Program-made: the position numbers and the translations under genes
Shown: positions 1 through 8,686 of the stretch, in pieces
Numbering within the stretch: the stretch's first letter is position 1
Layout of the letters: each line of letters starts with the position of its first letter
Origin: Rivularia sp. T60_A2020_040
GTDB taxonomy: Bacteria > Cyanobacteriota > Cyanobacteriia > Cyanobacteriales > Nostocaceae
Direction of reading: 5' to 3'
Assembly: GCA_015272215.1 (NCBI GenBank)
Contig: JACYMD010000074.1
Coordinates: forward strand, 1 to 64,000
Length of the DNA stretch: 64,000 nucleotides
The notes under the pieces: generated by a model
Databases searched by the model: none
Told to the model about the DNA's origin: nothing
What the model saw: the letters and a program-made list of their open reading frames with translations, nothing else

Positions 1-78
1 CTATTCCCTTACATTCTAGCTGATATAATATCTAAATTTTCTTGCGTTTACCCTGCTTTTATATCTAATATCTAAATA

Positions 79-237
79 TTACTTTTTCGCAATTACCCAT
101 ACTGCGTGAATAATTCCAGGAATATATCCTAATAAAGTTAAAACGATATTAATCCAAAAATCAGGACCGATACCAACCTGTAGAAATACTCCCAAAGGGG
201 GAAGAAAAATAGCACAAATTAAGCGAACTAAATCCAT
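79..237 (-). CDS. YqaE/Pmp3 family small membrane protein
   Basis: A 52-residue peptide read on the minus strand, too short for most ORF callers. It begins MDLVRLICAIFLPPLGVFLQ and has two hydrophobic helices (about residues 4-20 and 28-49) joined by a short loop containing GIGPDFWIN. This is the layout of the UPF0057/Pmp3/YqaE family, with its PPLGVFL and GYIPGIIHA motifs. Family members sit in the plasma membrane and are linked to salt or cold stress and membrane potential. A purine-rich GGAGGCAAT stretch lies just before the ATG and can act as ribosome binding site. The identification rests on the whole-length motif match; the role here is inferred from the family. Confidence 0.9.
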   Translation of the reverse strand: MDLVRLICAIFLPPLGVFLQVGIGPDFWINIVLTLLGYIPGIIHAVWVIAKK

Positions 238-333
238 TATTGCCTCCTATTAATATTAGAATGTGTAGGACTTTATCTATATTCCAACCATAGCACTTCT
301 ATATTAAAGGGGTAAGTTTATAGAGATACACAA

Positions 334-681
334 TCAGCCACCACTGATTTTAGCTTTATAACCAGATTTATGCAAAATTTCCAGTATTTTTTGTTTGTGT
401 TCGCCTTGAATTTCGATTTCATTATCTTTAACCGTACCACCACAACCGCATTGATTTTTTAACTGTTTTAATAAAGCTTGTAAAGTTTCTGGTTTACTTT
501 GAAATCCGGTAATTATAGTTACAGTTTTACCTTTACGCCCAGCGCGAGTTGCTTGTACGCGCAAATCTTGTTTTTCGGGGGGTAAATCTGGTATTCCTTT
601 TTGAGTAGCAGCAGAGTTCTCTGAACCAAATTCCCGCCAACCAGAGGATTTATTCTCAGCTTTGCGTTTGTCACCAGCCAT
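334..681 (-). CDS. SUI1/eIF1-like translation factor (YciH family)
   Basis: 115 residues. The N-terminal 45 residues are charged and probably disordered; residues about 50-112 form the SUI1 fold, with GRKGKTVTIITGFQSKPE, LKNQCGCGGTVKDNEIEIQG and a C-terminal HKQKILEILHKSGY. Bacterial YciH proteins resemble eukaryotic eIF1 and are thought to influence start-codon or initiator-tRNA fidelity on the small ribosomal subunit. Length and motif order fit the family. It stands alone, with the YqaE gene downstream on the same strand about 100 bp away. Start chosen at the ATG of MAGDKRK, the usual start in cyanobacterial homologues. Confidence 0.92.
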   Translation of the reverse strand: MAGDKRKAENKSSGWREFGSENSAATQKGIPDLPPEKQDLRVQATRAGRKGKTVTIITGFQSKPETLQALLKQLKNQCGCGGTVKDNEIEIQGEHKQKILEILHKSGYKAKISGG

Positions 682-780
682 AAGATAGACAATCTAGGTA
701 ATTTTTCTCCTAATTATGATTTTAGCCAAAGCTAGACTAAAAAGCGTTTAAGAAAGTATATTCAAATTTTATTCAAGTCT

Positions 781-856
781 TCTAGTGCGGGCATCCCTTC
801 ACGGAGTTTACCCTTGAACAAAGTGAAGGGTTCGAGGGCAAGCCTGCCCGCTAGAA
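781..856. repeat. Long imperfect hairpin repeat
   Basis: The ends pair as TCTAGTGCGGGCA with TGCCCGCTAGA (2-nt bulge). A second arm inside pairs CCCTTCAC with GTGAAGGG. It resembles the AGTGCGGGCATCTTGCCCGC-type palindromes scattered in cyanobacterial spacers, but with extra sequence in the loop. The hairpin at 12464-12490 is a simpler relative. No coding content. Confidence 0.6.
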
Positions 857-1051
857 AAATATAAATTAAATGCGCGACAGCTTATTAGTGGCGATTATAG
901 ATGTTGTAGATTGGTTGATATATCGAAAAACCTCTGATTTGGGGGATTCTCCTCCAAACCCCCTATACTTATGTTGATTCGTTTAAATTTCAATTCTCAA
1001 ATATTTTCTTAACTGAACCGTATGCCATATAGATGACTCAACGTTGATTAA

Positions 1052-1255
1052 CTCACATCTTGCACAGAGCCGCATAATTAACTAGATAATCAAAAATATA
1101 AATAAAAATATTACTAAAATAAAAATATAATATTTTAGTCCATTTTAATGGACTTCTGCTATCAGACTGGGACTTGCAGTCCCAGGCGGGTAAGAATGAA
1201 GTCAAACAATCAGTAATTATTTTGAGTTAGGAGTTTTGATGGTGCAAGATATGAA
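1052..1255. mobile_element. MITE-like element, copy 1 (204 bp)
   Basis: Non-coding element bounded by an imperfect 14-bp inverted repeat, CTCACATCTTGCAC at the left and TTCATATCTTGCAC (read inward from the right). It is flanked by the 4-bp direct repeat TTAA (1048-1051 and 1256-1259). Inside are an AT-rich stretch and two hairpins: GTCCATT/AATGGAC and CTGGGACT/AGTCCCAG. I see only two base differences from the copy at 9622-9825. It has no transposase ORF, so it must depend on a protein encoded elsewhere. Confidence 0.88.
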
Positions 1256-1386
1256 TTAATATTGTGGAATACAACAATAGTTGAATGATTAACCCATAAA
1301 TATAACATTGTATCAAGAGATAATTTCAAAGATTGAAAAATTTTGCAATAATTAGGATAATAGACCCTCATTTGTAATTAACTTAT

Positions 1387-1998
1387 ATGACACCAGATGA
1401 GATAGAAGTAGCGCTGCAAACAGCTTTCAACCGTTGTGATGCAGCCCGCTGCCCTCTCACTGATGGGCAAAAAATGATTTTGCTGGAAGTATTGAGTAAG
1501 GAAATCAATGGAAAATCAAGCCAAAATGTATCAGAAGATATTAATCCTTTACTAGAACTAACTTCTGAAGAATTACAAATATTCTCTGAGTTTGTCAAAG
1601 AACAAGAGAAACAAAATCGTTCTTGGAAAGTTGAATTACTTAACGATTGGTTGCAAGAAAAAGATTCTGGAGTCGTACAATTTATCCGCGAACGTTACGG
1701 TATACAGTGGTTAAGTAAGGTTGAAAAATATCATTTTGATCAACTTGGTAACACAGAATTACTCAAATTAAAAATTGGCGATCGCATTGAGGTTTGTAAT
1801 GGATTATGGGAATGGGTACAAGAAGGTACATCATGTGAACCTGAATGGTTTCTCTGTACAGTAATTAATCTTGAAGAAGTTGTCGAAAATGATAGCGCCC
1901 ATACCAACTGCACTATCCGCTTCAACGACGGTGCAGAATATCAAATTCAAGGTATTTATGAATGGAATAGCTATCAATGGCGCTGGGTTAAAAAGTAA
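1387..1998 (+). CDS. Conserved-looking hypothetical protein
   Basis: 203 residues, no family I recognise with certainty. Residues 1-90 are predicted helical and acidic, with a cysteine pair (RCDAARCPLTDGQK) near residues 16-21. After a central RERYGIQWLSKV segment, residues about 125-200 look like a small beta-rich, SH3-like domain (GDRIEVCNGLWEWVQEG, EWFLCTVINLEEV, RFNDGAEYQIQGIYEW) ending WRWVKK. It has no signal peptide or membrane segment, so probably cytoplasmic. It is an isolated gene between MITE copy 1 and the MscS gene. The start codon follows an AT-rich leader without a strong ribosome binding site. Confidence 0.75.
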   Translation: MTPDEIEVALQTAFNRCDAARCPLTDGQKMILLEVLSKEINGKSSQNVSEDINPLLELTSEELQIFSEFVKEQEKQNRSWKVELLNDWLQEKDSGVVQFIRERYGIQWLSKVEKYHFDQLGNTELLKLKIGDRIEVCNGLWEWVQEGTSCEPEWFLCTVINLEEVVENDSAHTNCTIRFNDGAEYQIQGIYEWNSYQWRWVKK

Positions 1999-2354
1999 CA
2001 CGAAAATAAAACATCTAAATAGCAAAATAGTTAGCAATTATTTGTAATAGTCTAACCTTAAAAAGTAAAAAGATAATCTCCATAAAACATGAATCATTCT
2101 TAAGTTGAGTTGATTATTAGTCCTTAAGATAGATACAGTTTTATCACTCGATAGATTGCCAAATGGTACGAACTTCAATTAAAATTTTAACATTCAATAA
2201 TATTAAATAATATTTTCCTAAATTATTTGCAAATATTGTTGATTACAACTAATGGAAAAATAAATATATATATATATATATATAATACAAATTTTAATCT
2301 GATTAAGAGATGCAAAATACTCTCTATTATGTGTAAATTGTTAGTGGATGATTT
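1999..2354. other. AT-rich spacer with (TA)n tract
   Basis: Very AT-rich spacer before the MscS gene. An alternating TA tract at about 2264-2284 could act as a DNA-unwinding or length-variable element near the promoter. No ORF or RNA gene is visible. Confidence 0.6.
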
Positions 2355-3275
2355 ATGGTTTTATTAGATACAATCAAGGACAGTATCAAAGAATTAATTG
2401 GTAATGCGATTATACTTTTTCCTGCATTATTAACAGCAATAATTATTATATTTTTGACTAAATTTGCTGCTAATTTTGCTCAGAGAGTAGCTGAAACAAT
2501 TGCTCATAAAACTGTTAGTAGCAAGTCATTACAGTTTTTAATGGCGAAAACTGCTTCTACAGCAACCTGGATTTTGGGAATACTTCTTGCTTGTGTAATT
2601 GCTTTTCCCGGTTTAAGTTTAGGAGACATAATCGCGACTCTCGGACTTAGTTCTGTTGCAATTGGTTTTGCATTTCAAGACATTTTCAAAAACTTTCTTG
2701 CTGGTATTTTAATACTTTTACAACAACCATTCCGTATTGGAGACCAAATAGTTGTCAACGAATATGAGGGTACTGTTGACAAAATTGATATTCGCACTAC
2801 GGAAATTATTACTTATACTGGAGAACTAGTTGTAATTCCCAATTCAACAGTATTTACAAGTATAGTTCGGGTAAGAACAGCATTTGACCACAGACGTACT
2901 GATTTAGCTCTAGGTGTAGATTACAATACTTCTTTATCCCAAGCTTCTGATATTTTAGAACGAACAATTTCACTAGTAGAAGGAGTTTTGCAAAACCCAG
3001 CACCAGAAATTGATTTAGTTGCTTTTGGTGATAGTTCTATTGATTTTATTATTCGTTATTGGACTTCACCCCAACAAAAACAAGTTCGTAACGTTCAAAC
3101 TAAAGCAATTTTAAGTATTAAGAAAGCTTTTGACAAAGCCAATATCAATATTCCTTATCCAATACGTACTCTTTACTTTTACAATCAGGAAAAATACAAC
3201 GATTATATGTCCGCTTCAGATAATACAAAGGCATCTGAGTACAATAAAGAATTTCACGAAAATTATCAACAATAA
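2355..3275 (+). CDS. Small-conductance mechanosensitive channel (MscS family)
   Basis: 306 residues. Hydrophobic helices lie at about residues 15-40, 62-85 and 92-125. The third carries the Gly/Ala-rich pore helix (GDIIATLGLSSVAIGFAFQD) followed by the conserved FLAGILILLQQPFRIGDQI signature. The cytoplasmic part has the beta domain (YEGTVDKIDIRTTEI, VVIPNSTVF) and the alpha/beta domain up to about residue 280. Such channels open under membrane tension on osmotic downshift and release solutes. Length is typical of MscS-type channels. It is monocistronic and is followed within 50 bp by a strong hairpin (3323-3351). Confidence 0.95.
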   Translation: MVLLDTIKDSIKELIGNAIILFPALLTAIIIIFLTKFAANFAQRVAETIAHKTVSSKSLQFLMAKTASTATWILGILLACVIAFPGLSLGDIIATLGLSSVAIGFAFQDIFKNFLAGILILLQQPFRIGDQIVVNEYEGTVDKIDIRTTEIITYTGELVVIPNSTVFTSIVRVRTAFDHRRTDLALGVDYNTSLSQASDILERTISLVEGVLQNPAPEIDLVAFGDSSIDFIIRYWTSPQQKQVRNVQTKAILSIKKAFDKANINIPYPIRTLYFYNQEKYNDYMSASDNTKASEYNKEFHENYQQ

Positions 3276-3322
3276 AGCAATGTTGCAGCTAATTGATCAT
3301 TAACAAATAAATTTAAAAATCT

Positions 3323-3351
3323 AAAGCCTGGTAAAGGGTTTACCAGGCTTT
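3323..3351 (+). terminator. Hairpin terminator after the MscS gene
   Basis: Perfect 13-bp stem (AAAGCCTGGTAAA / TTTACCAGGCTTT) with a 3-nt GGG loop, 48 bp after the stop codon. It has only a short T run (TTTA) downstream on the plus strand, but A-runs and T-runs at the stem ends could serve either strand. Confidence 0.8.
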
Positions 3352-4104
3352 ATGATTAAGATTGATTAAGATCAAATCTCTACTTTTGGTCAATGATTTG
3401 GAGAATTAAAAAGTTCAACAACTAAGGTTTACTTAACTCATAGCAAACAACGCATTTATATATTTTCCTATCTAGGAGCTTGGCTTACCTGAATTTGGTA
3501 GATGCCACTTTTTTAATGCTGAAATTTACTTGGGTTTTGACCGGAGACACATTGTCATTAACCCGACTGAGTTCACGAAGTTTTGTTTGTGTCTTATTTA
3601 TTAAGTTATCACGTACAAATAAAAATGAAACCCCTGATTAACTCAACTTTACTACTCTTAAAATTTCGCAATATTTATAGGGAATTGGTAATGGGTAATT
3701 GGTAATTGGTAATGGGTAGTAATTAATAACTCTTAACTGTCAACTGTCAACTGTCAACTAACTCCTAACTCAGATTCCTACCCACCACTTTTTACCAGCT
3801 TGCCAAGTTCCCATCAAAATAGGGGTAATTTTTACATCCGACTTTCCCAAATTGCGTTTTTCCATGATTTTCTAATCTGATTTTTACTTAAAACTCTTAA
3901 ATAAATAGTGCCACACTCGATGGTAATGGGTAATGGGTAATTGGTAATTGGTAATGGGTAATTGGACACAGATATGAATTATTAATTATTAACTCCTAAC
4001 TCCCGTACAGACGTAGCAATACGCCCCGTCTCTACAACTAACTCCTAACTCCTACTCATAACTCTTTTAATCCAAAATCTAAAATCTAAAATCCAAAATC
4101 CTAA
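3352..4104. other. Non-coding spacer with tandem repeats
   Basis: Holds two blocks of short tandem repeats, at about 3680-3760 (ATGGGTA/ATTGGTA then CAACTGT units) and 3921-3963 (ATGGGTA/ATTGGTA units), and the small hairpin repeat at 4005-4035. The 70 bp before the next gene consists of TCTAAAA-type repeats. A start-less minus-strand reading of about 45 codons (3485-3619) is not convincing as a gene. Confidence 0.65.
4005..4035. repeat. Dispersed hairpin repeat GTACAGACGTAGC, copy 1
   Basis: One of four related short palindromic repeats in the window (others at 21901-21929, 47411-47441 and 61020-61048). All begin or end with GTACAGACGTAGC and GTCTCTAC. The simplest form has a 9-bp stem, AGACGTAGC/GCTACGTCT. 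All four are embedded in CTCCTAA-type repeats. Confidence 0.75.
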
Positions 4105-4701
4105 ATGATGCAACTAACCACAAATCACGCACTCAAAGAATGGGCCATCGCCATTAACGCTTTAGAATCCGGAGAAACCATAATGCTATTGCGTAAAGGG
4201 GGTATTCACGAAAAAGGAGGAAGTTTTCGGGTAGCTCATAATCAAGTTTTGCTTTACCCTACCTACGAGCATCAACAAACTTTTATGCTCAAAGCCGATT
4301 ATTCTAATCTTGTGATTCCAGTCACATCCGGTTGGCGACCCCAAACTGTTAACATTACAAGTTACGCTCAAATTACCCATATTTTACCCGTTACTGACGA
4401 CTCAATCATTAATGCTCTACTGCCATTCCATATTTGGAACCAACACTTCATTAGCGATCGCCAAGACTGGAAACCATTAGAACCCTTGTTTGTACTGCTG
4501 CTGCGGACTTATAAACTAGCAACTTCCCAAGCTATTGCATATCATCCCCACTACGGTGGATGCAAATCCTGGATTGATTTGCATGAATCGATTTCACTAG
4601 AAGCAGCAAAACCGGCAATGTCTGAGAATACCTACTCTGAATTGGTAGCTCAAATCTGCCAAATTACCGGCGATTCTTCTTGTATTTCCTTTAATAAATA
4701 A
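4105..4701 (+). CDS. DUF1802 family protein
   Basis: 198 residues. The N-terminal part (ALKEWAIAINALESGETIMLLRKGGIHEKGGSF) carries the motif that defines DUF1802, a family common in cyanobacteria and archaea with no proven activity. The conserved RKGGI and LYPTYEHQ motifs (about residues 31-55) might bind a ligand or nucleic acid, which is inference. It has no signal or membrane segment. Two adjacent ATG codons open the frame; the second may be the true start. It stands alone between repeat-rich spacers. Confidence 0.85.
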   Translation: MMQLTTNHALKEWAIAINALESGETIMLLRKGGIHEKGGSFRVAHNQVLLYPTYEHQQTFMLKADYSNLVIPVTSGWRPQTVNITSYAQITHILPVTDDSIINALLPFHIWNQHFISDRQDWKPLEPLFVLLLRTYKLATSQAIAYHPHYGGCKSWIDLHESISLEAAKPAMSENTYSELVAQICQITGDSSCISFNK

Positions 4702-5071
4702 GAGATGCTTATTTTAGATGCTGAAAACTTTATTTTAGAGCTAGATAAGTCAAACAGTAGCTAAAGATACACACAGCTAGTAAATTTACATATAGTATTG
4801 AACAAACATAGATGTTTGCTATCAGTGTTTGATTTGATTATTCCACGGACTATTCTGTCTTTGGTTAGTTTTTATTTAGACAAATAACATTAAATGTTGT
4901 TTCTAAATAAAAGTATAAACAAGCACTAATAGATATTGCCTGAAAAATCAAGAATGAGAATAAAGCTTTTATATTTTATAACTCATCCTTCAAAAGTAAC
5001 CCAAAAGGGTGAGGCAATGCTTGACAAACGTCTGTAATCATGCATTAAATGCGGAATACAAAGGAGTTTGT
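4702..5071. other. Spacer without recognisable features
   Basis: AT-rich, no convincing ORF, RNA gene or strong terminator seen. The last 15 bp contain a good AAGGAG ribosome binding site for the next gene. Confidence 0.5.
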
Positions 5072-5320
5072 ATGAAAAGAATGTGCTGGTTATCCAAGTC
5101 TGGCGAAAACGGCGAGAAAATTTTGCACTTGCAGACAGCACCGAATGAACCTTGGCGACCATACACCGCTTTTCGACAATTCGCAGTACCAGATTATAAT
5201 ATACCTGGGGGTTCTAAAGGATGGGCGACTTACCAAAAGTTATTAAAAGCAGGTTGGACATTAGTACCCAGCGCCCGCGCCAACGAATTTTCCACATTAG
5301 ACGCATCGATTGAAATATAA
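5072..5320 (+). CDS. Small hypothetical protein
   Basis: 82 residues beginning MKRMCWLSKSGENGEKILHL. The start is placed at 5072 because AAGGAG lies 7 bases upstream; an upstream in-frame ATG at 5009 has no such site and adds a poorly ordered 21-residue extension. The protein is soluble, with a W-rich middle (NEPWRPYTAFRQFAVPDYNIPG) and a C-terminal helix KGWATYQKLLKAGWTLV. I do not recognise a family. It is convergent with the broken gamma-glutamyltransferase gene. Confidence 0.65.
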   Translation: MKRMCWLSKSGENGEKILHLQTAPNEPWRPYTAFRQFAVPDYNIPGGSKGWATYQKLLKAGWTLVPSARANEFSTLDASIEI

Positions 5321-5390
5321 TAATAGGGAATAGGGAATGGGTAATTGGTAATGGGTAATTGGCAATTGTTTTATTTCTCCCCATCCCTTC

Positions 5391-7178
5391 CTAAATCCCT
5401 CTAGCTGCCCCTTCACCCCTGGGATCGGCTGCACCTTCTAAGGTTCCATCTGGCTTGACGATGATTAAGTTGGAGTTACCCCAAGGGTTGGTTTGGTTGA
5501 TTTTGTGTCCCCGACGCTGTAATTCTTGCAAAGTCAGTGCATCCAACCCCCAAGGTTCGACACGCAAAGTATCAGGAAACCATTGGTGATGGATGCGCGA
5601 TGCGGAAACTGCTGCTCCTGCATCCATATCGTATTCCAAGACGTTGAGAATTATTTGTAATACTTGGGTGATGATGGTACTGCCTCCGGGAGTACCTACA
5701 GCCATCCGCAACCGTCCGTTTTCGGTGACGATTGTGGGAGTCATGCTGGATAGGGGAGTTTTGCGGGGTGCGATGGCATTTGCCTCGTCACCAAGTAAGC
5801 CGAAAGCGTTGGGAACTCCCGCTGCTGCAGCAAAATCATCCATTTCATTATTAAGAACTATTCCTGTTCCTGGTGTGACTATACCAGCACCAAAACCCAA
5901 GTTAACAGTAAAGGTTAAACTGACAGCGTTGCGTTGTTCGTCGATAACTGTAAGATGACTGGTTTGTGGCGATTCGTAGTATTTTGAATGTTTAATTTTT
6001 GGATTGGTATTTGCAGGAATTAATTTTGATGGTAAGGTTTGACCAAATTTTTGTAACGTATCGCGCGCGACAGGTTTCACTTGTGTTGAAGGTTTTGCCC
6101 GCTGCATATCAATTTGCTGACGGCGAAATTTTGCATATTCTGGATTAATAAGTTGTTGTTGAGGAACTTTGACAAAATCAGGGTCGCCTAAATATTCCGA
6201 ACGGTCAGCGTAAGCAATTCTCATCGCTTCCACCATTAAGTGTATCGCATCCGGGTGGTGCCATCCTAGAGATTTTAAATCAGTATCGCCGATGATATTT
6301 AACATCTGCAATAAATGTATACCTCCCGACGAAGGTGGTGGCATTGAACAAACCTGAGCTTGACGTTCACGAAGTGCGGGGCGAAAATTACCACAAACTG
6401 GGATGCGCCAAATCGGTTTATAGGATTACAAATCCTGTAAAGTAATTAAACCGCCATTTTTTGCCATATCCGAGGCAATATTACCAGCGATTCTTCCTGT
6501 GTAGAAACTGCGGGGATTTGCCGCGATATCTTGTAAACTTCGCCCTAAATCTTGCTGTACAAGGATTTCTCCCGGTTGATAAAAATTACCGTTGCGAGTA
6601 AAAATAGCTCGTGCTGCTTGGTTAGTTGCGATCACGTTTTTGCGACTTTGAACAGCTTGGACAAACTTGTTTTCAACAGCAAAACCATCTTTCGCTAACC
6701 GAATCGCAGGAGCAACAACCCTACTCCAAGGTAATTTACCATAGCGACGGTGAACTTCATACATACCGGCTACAGTTCCTGGAGTACCCACAGCCAAATA
6801 ACCATTAATACTTGCATCTTGACGCACCTTACCGCTACTATCCAAATACATATTTTTTGTAGCTTTTAACGGAGCGCGCTCGCGAAAATCCAAAGCCTGA
6901 ATTGTGCGCCTTTTCGAGTCGTGGATTAACAAAAAACCGCCACCACCAATTCCTGCGGAAAAAGGTTCTACCACAGAAATTGCAAAAGTCGTTGCAACAG
7001 CAGCATCAACAGCATTACCGCCCTTACGTAACATTTCTAACCCAGCGTCGCTAGCTAAAGGATGGGCTGAAACCACCATTGCTCTTTTGCTACGTAGCGG
7101 TTGAATAAAAGCGGCTGTGGCGATTTGAGAGTAAAAAGTAATAGTAAATAAAATAAATATCCCAGATAAAACACGCAT
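5391..7178 (-). pseudogene. ggt: Gamma-glutamyltransferase gene with in-frame stop
   Basis: A 595-codon reading frame interrupted once, by TAA at codon 251 (6426-6428). Both sides stay in the same frame and match gamma-glutamyltransferase throughout. Upstream are a signal peptide and the large-subunit start (AMVVSAHPLASDAGLEMLRKGGNAVDAAVA). Just after the stop come YKPIWRIPVCGNFRPALRER and CSMPPPSSGG. Then the small subunit follows, with the nucleophile threonine in QTSHLTVID and the GTPGGSTIITQVLQ loop. Homologues would have a residue such as Gln at the stop position, so one C-to-T change explains it. The intact enzyme cleaves glutathione in the periplasm. The gene is either freshly inactivated, read through, or affected by a base-call error; no other damage is seen. 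Confidence 0.88.
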
Positions 7179-7357
7179 ATAAATTTCTAAGCAAAGAATT
7201 AAAAAGATTTATACCATGATGTTAGGTGTTTATTTTTTAAGATTTATTGTTATTAATTGAAAATTAAAAAGACGATTTGACAGTATTATCCGAAAAAAAA
7301 TCAACAATGGCATGAGTTAATCTAAAATAGAGATTAGCTATCTGTTCCTATAATTTT

Positions 7358-7771
7358 ATGGTTAGAGACAAGTATCATCAAATAGTCAAAGCAGCACTGA
7401 TTAAAGAAGGATGGCTGATAACAGATGACCCATTATTTGTAGAAGCAGGAAAACGAAAGATTCAAGTAGATTTAGGAGCAGAAAGATTAATTGCAGCAGA
7501 AAAAGCAGATGAAAAGATTGCTGTAGAAATTAAAAGCTTTATTGGTGTTTCAACATTACAAGATTTTTATCTAGCTTTAGGACAGTTTAATTTCTATCAA
7601 TATGCTCTGGAGAAAAAAATGCCTGAAAGAATCTTATTTTTAGCTATTCCAGATGATATCTATGAAGATTTTTTTCAGGATAACTTTATTCAAGAGTTGT
7701 TAAGACGCTATCAAGTAAAAATGCTGATTTATCATATAGAAAAAGAAATTATAGAAAGATGGATAAAATAA
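7358..7771 (+). CDS. xisH: XisH family protein
   Basis: 137 residues matching XisH, first described as one of the proteins controlling excision of the fdxN element in heterocysts. Motifs: MVRDKYHQIVKAALIKEGW, then QVDLGAERL and IAVEIKSF (about residues 46-70). The D...ExK arrangement is that of PD-(D/E)XK nuclease folds, so a nuclease activity is possible but unproven. The 3' end overlaps xisI by 13 bp, implying co-translation. Stand-alone xisHI pairs are frequent in cyanobacteria far from any fdxN element, and no xisF recombinase is present here. Confidence 0.93.
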   Translation: MVRDKYHQIVKAALIKEGWLITDDPLFVEAGKRKIQVDLGAERLIAAEKADEKIAVEIKSFIGVSTLQDFYLALGQFNFYQYALEKKMPERILFLAIPDDIYEDFFQDNFIQELLRRYQVKMLIYHIEKEIIERWIK

Positions 7772-8100
7772 CTAATTATAAATCAATTGTTCGTCAAATT
7801 GCAATTGATATAGGCAAACTTGGGGAACGTCCCAACGATGAAATTAAAAATCAAATTATTCTTGACGATGAACGCGGTCATTATTTACTTTATTTTAACG
7901 GATGGCGAGGTTCTAAACGTACTTATGGTTGCTATTTACATATTGATGTTAATGATAATGGTAAAGTCTGGGTGCAGCATGACGGTACGGATTTGAGGGT
8001 TGCGGAGCAATTAATAGACAAAGGAATTCCTAAATCCGATATTGTATTAGGATTTCATTCACCGATTAAAAGACCAGATACGGGTTATGCTATCTCTTAA
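7759..8100 (+). CDS. xisI: XisI family protein
   Basis: 113 residues, the usual partner of XisH. It begins MDKITNYKSIVRQIAIDIGKLG and contains the typical ILDDERGHYLLYFNGWRGSKRTYGCYLHIDV, VWVQHDGTDLRVAEQLIDKGIPKSDIVLGFHSP core, nearly the entire family consensus. Its function is unknown beyond the historical link to fdxN excision. The overlapping gene order xisH-xisI suggests a two-protein complex, possibly of the toxin-antitoxin type, which is inference. Confidence 0.93.
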   Translation: MDKITNYKSIVRQIAIDIGKLGERPNDEIKNQIILDDERGHYLLYFNGWRGSKRTYGCYLHIDVNDNGKVWVQHDGTDLRVAEQLIDKGIPKSDIVLGFHSPIKRPDTGYAIS

Positions 8101-8129
8101 TTAGTATGGTAAATCAGTATGCTCAATAA

Positions 8130-8318
8130 TTAATAATTACGAACTATATTATTATTTCTACGACCACTACCGCGATGGTCTTTACGTGGTTTTTCAGGAC
8201 TATCCTCTGCTTGTTTATGAATATTAAATTGATTGTTTGCTTGATCTGTAAAATTTTGGACAAAGCCAGGTAACGCGATTAAAATCCATAGCGGCAAAAA
8301 TAAGTATATTTTTTTCAT
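8130..8318 (-). CDS. Small secreted hypothetical protein
   Basis: 62 residues starting MKKIYLFLPLWILIALPGFVQ: a clear signal peptide with likely cleavage near residue 20. A short, charged, low-complexity tail follows (SPEKPRKDHRGSGRRNNN). No known domain. It is convergent with xisI. Small size and simple tail make this tentative, but the signal peptide and ATG context favour a real gene. Confidence 0.5.
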   Translation of the reverse strand: MKKIYLFLPLWILIALPGFVQNFTDQANNQFNIHKQAEDSPEKPRKDHRGSGRRNNNIVRNY

Positions 8319-8686
8319 TGTGCTGACTTACTTTAAGTAAATTTGCTAGTAATAAACCAAACTACATTCATTTTTGACATGAATGCAAGTTAAATAAAAT
8401 ACATATGTATATTCATTACTGAGAATAAATTACTTTTTGATGATTTTTTTGAATTTGAGAATAATTAGTGATGGTAACTAACGATTATATTGAAGATAAA
8501 ATACTCACAAATACGACAGAGATTGCTATATAAAGTTGAAGAAGATTTACGTTTATATCTAACAAAATAGTTGTATCGATAATTAATAGTAGATACTGAA
8601 GAATTTCTGGAAGGTCAAAGGTTAAAATTGAAAAACTTTTAATTATTAATTTCTAGCTTTCAAGTTTTTTTATTTTGGAGAAAAAT
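8319..8686. other. Spacer with no clear gene
   Basis: AT-rich spacer. A broken reading (about 8471-8620: MVTNDYIEDK, then after a shift YSQIRQRLLYKVEEDLRLYLTK) hints at an eroded small gene but is too short to name. GGAG at 8677-8680 is the ribosome binding site of the next gene. Confidence 0.4.

Noticed and set aside
3485-3619. Minus-strand open stretch reading NLINKTQTKLRELSRVNDNV and more, about 45 codons
   Set aside because: No start codon, no recognisable family, and stops close on both sides. It could be a gene remnant, but the evidence is too thin to call it.
3680-3760. Short tandem repeats considered as a CRISPR array
   Set aside because: Units are 7 bases with no spacers of constant length and no cas genes; these are ordinary cyanobacterial tandem repeats.
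7358-8100. Interpretation of xisH/xisI as part of an fdxN excision element
   Set aside because: No fdxN gene, no xisF recombinase and no element border is present in the window.
8471-8640. Broken small reading MVTNDYIEDK then YSQIRQRLLYKVEEDLRLYL
   Set aside because: Needs a frameshift and has stops soon after; too short to tell from chance without a homologue.
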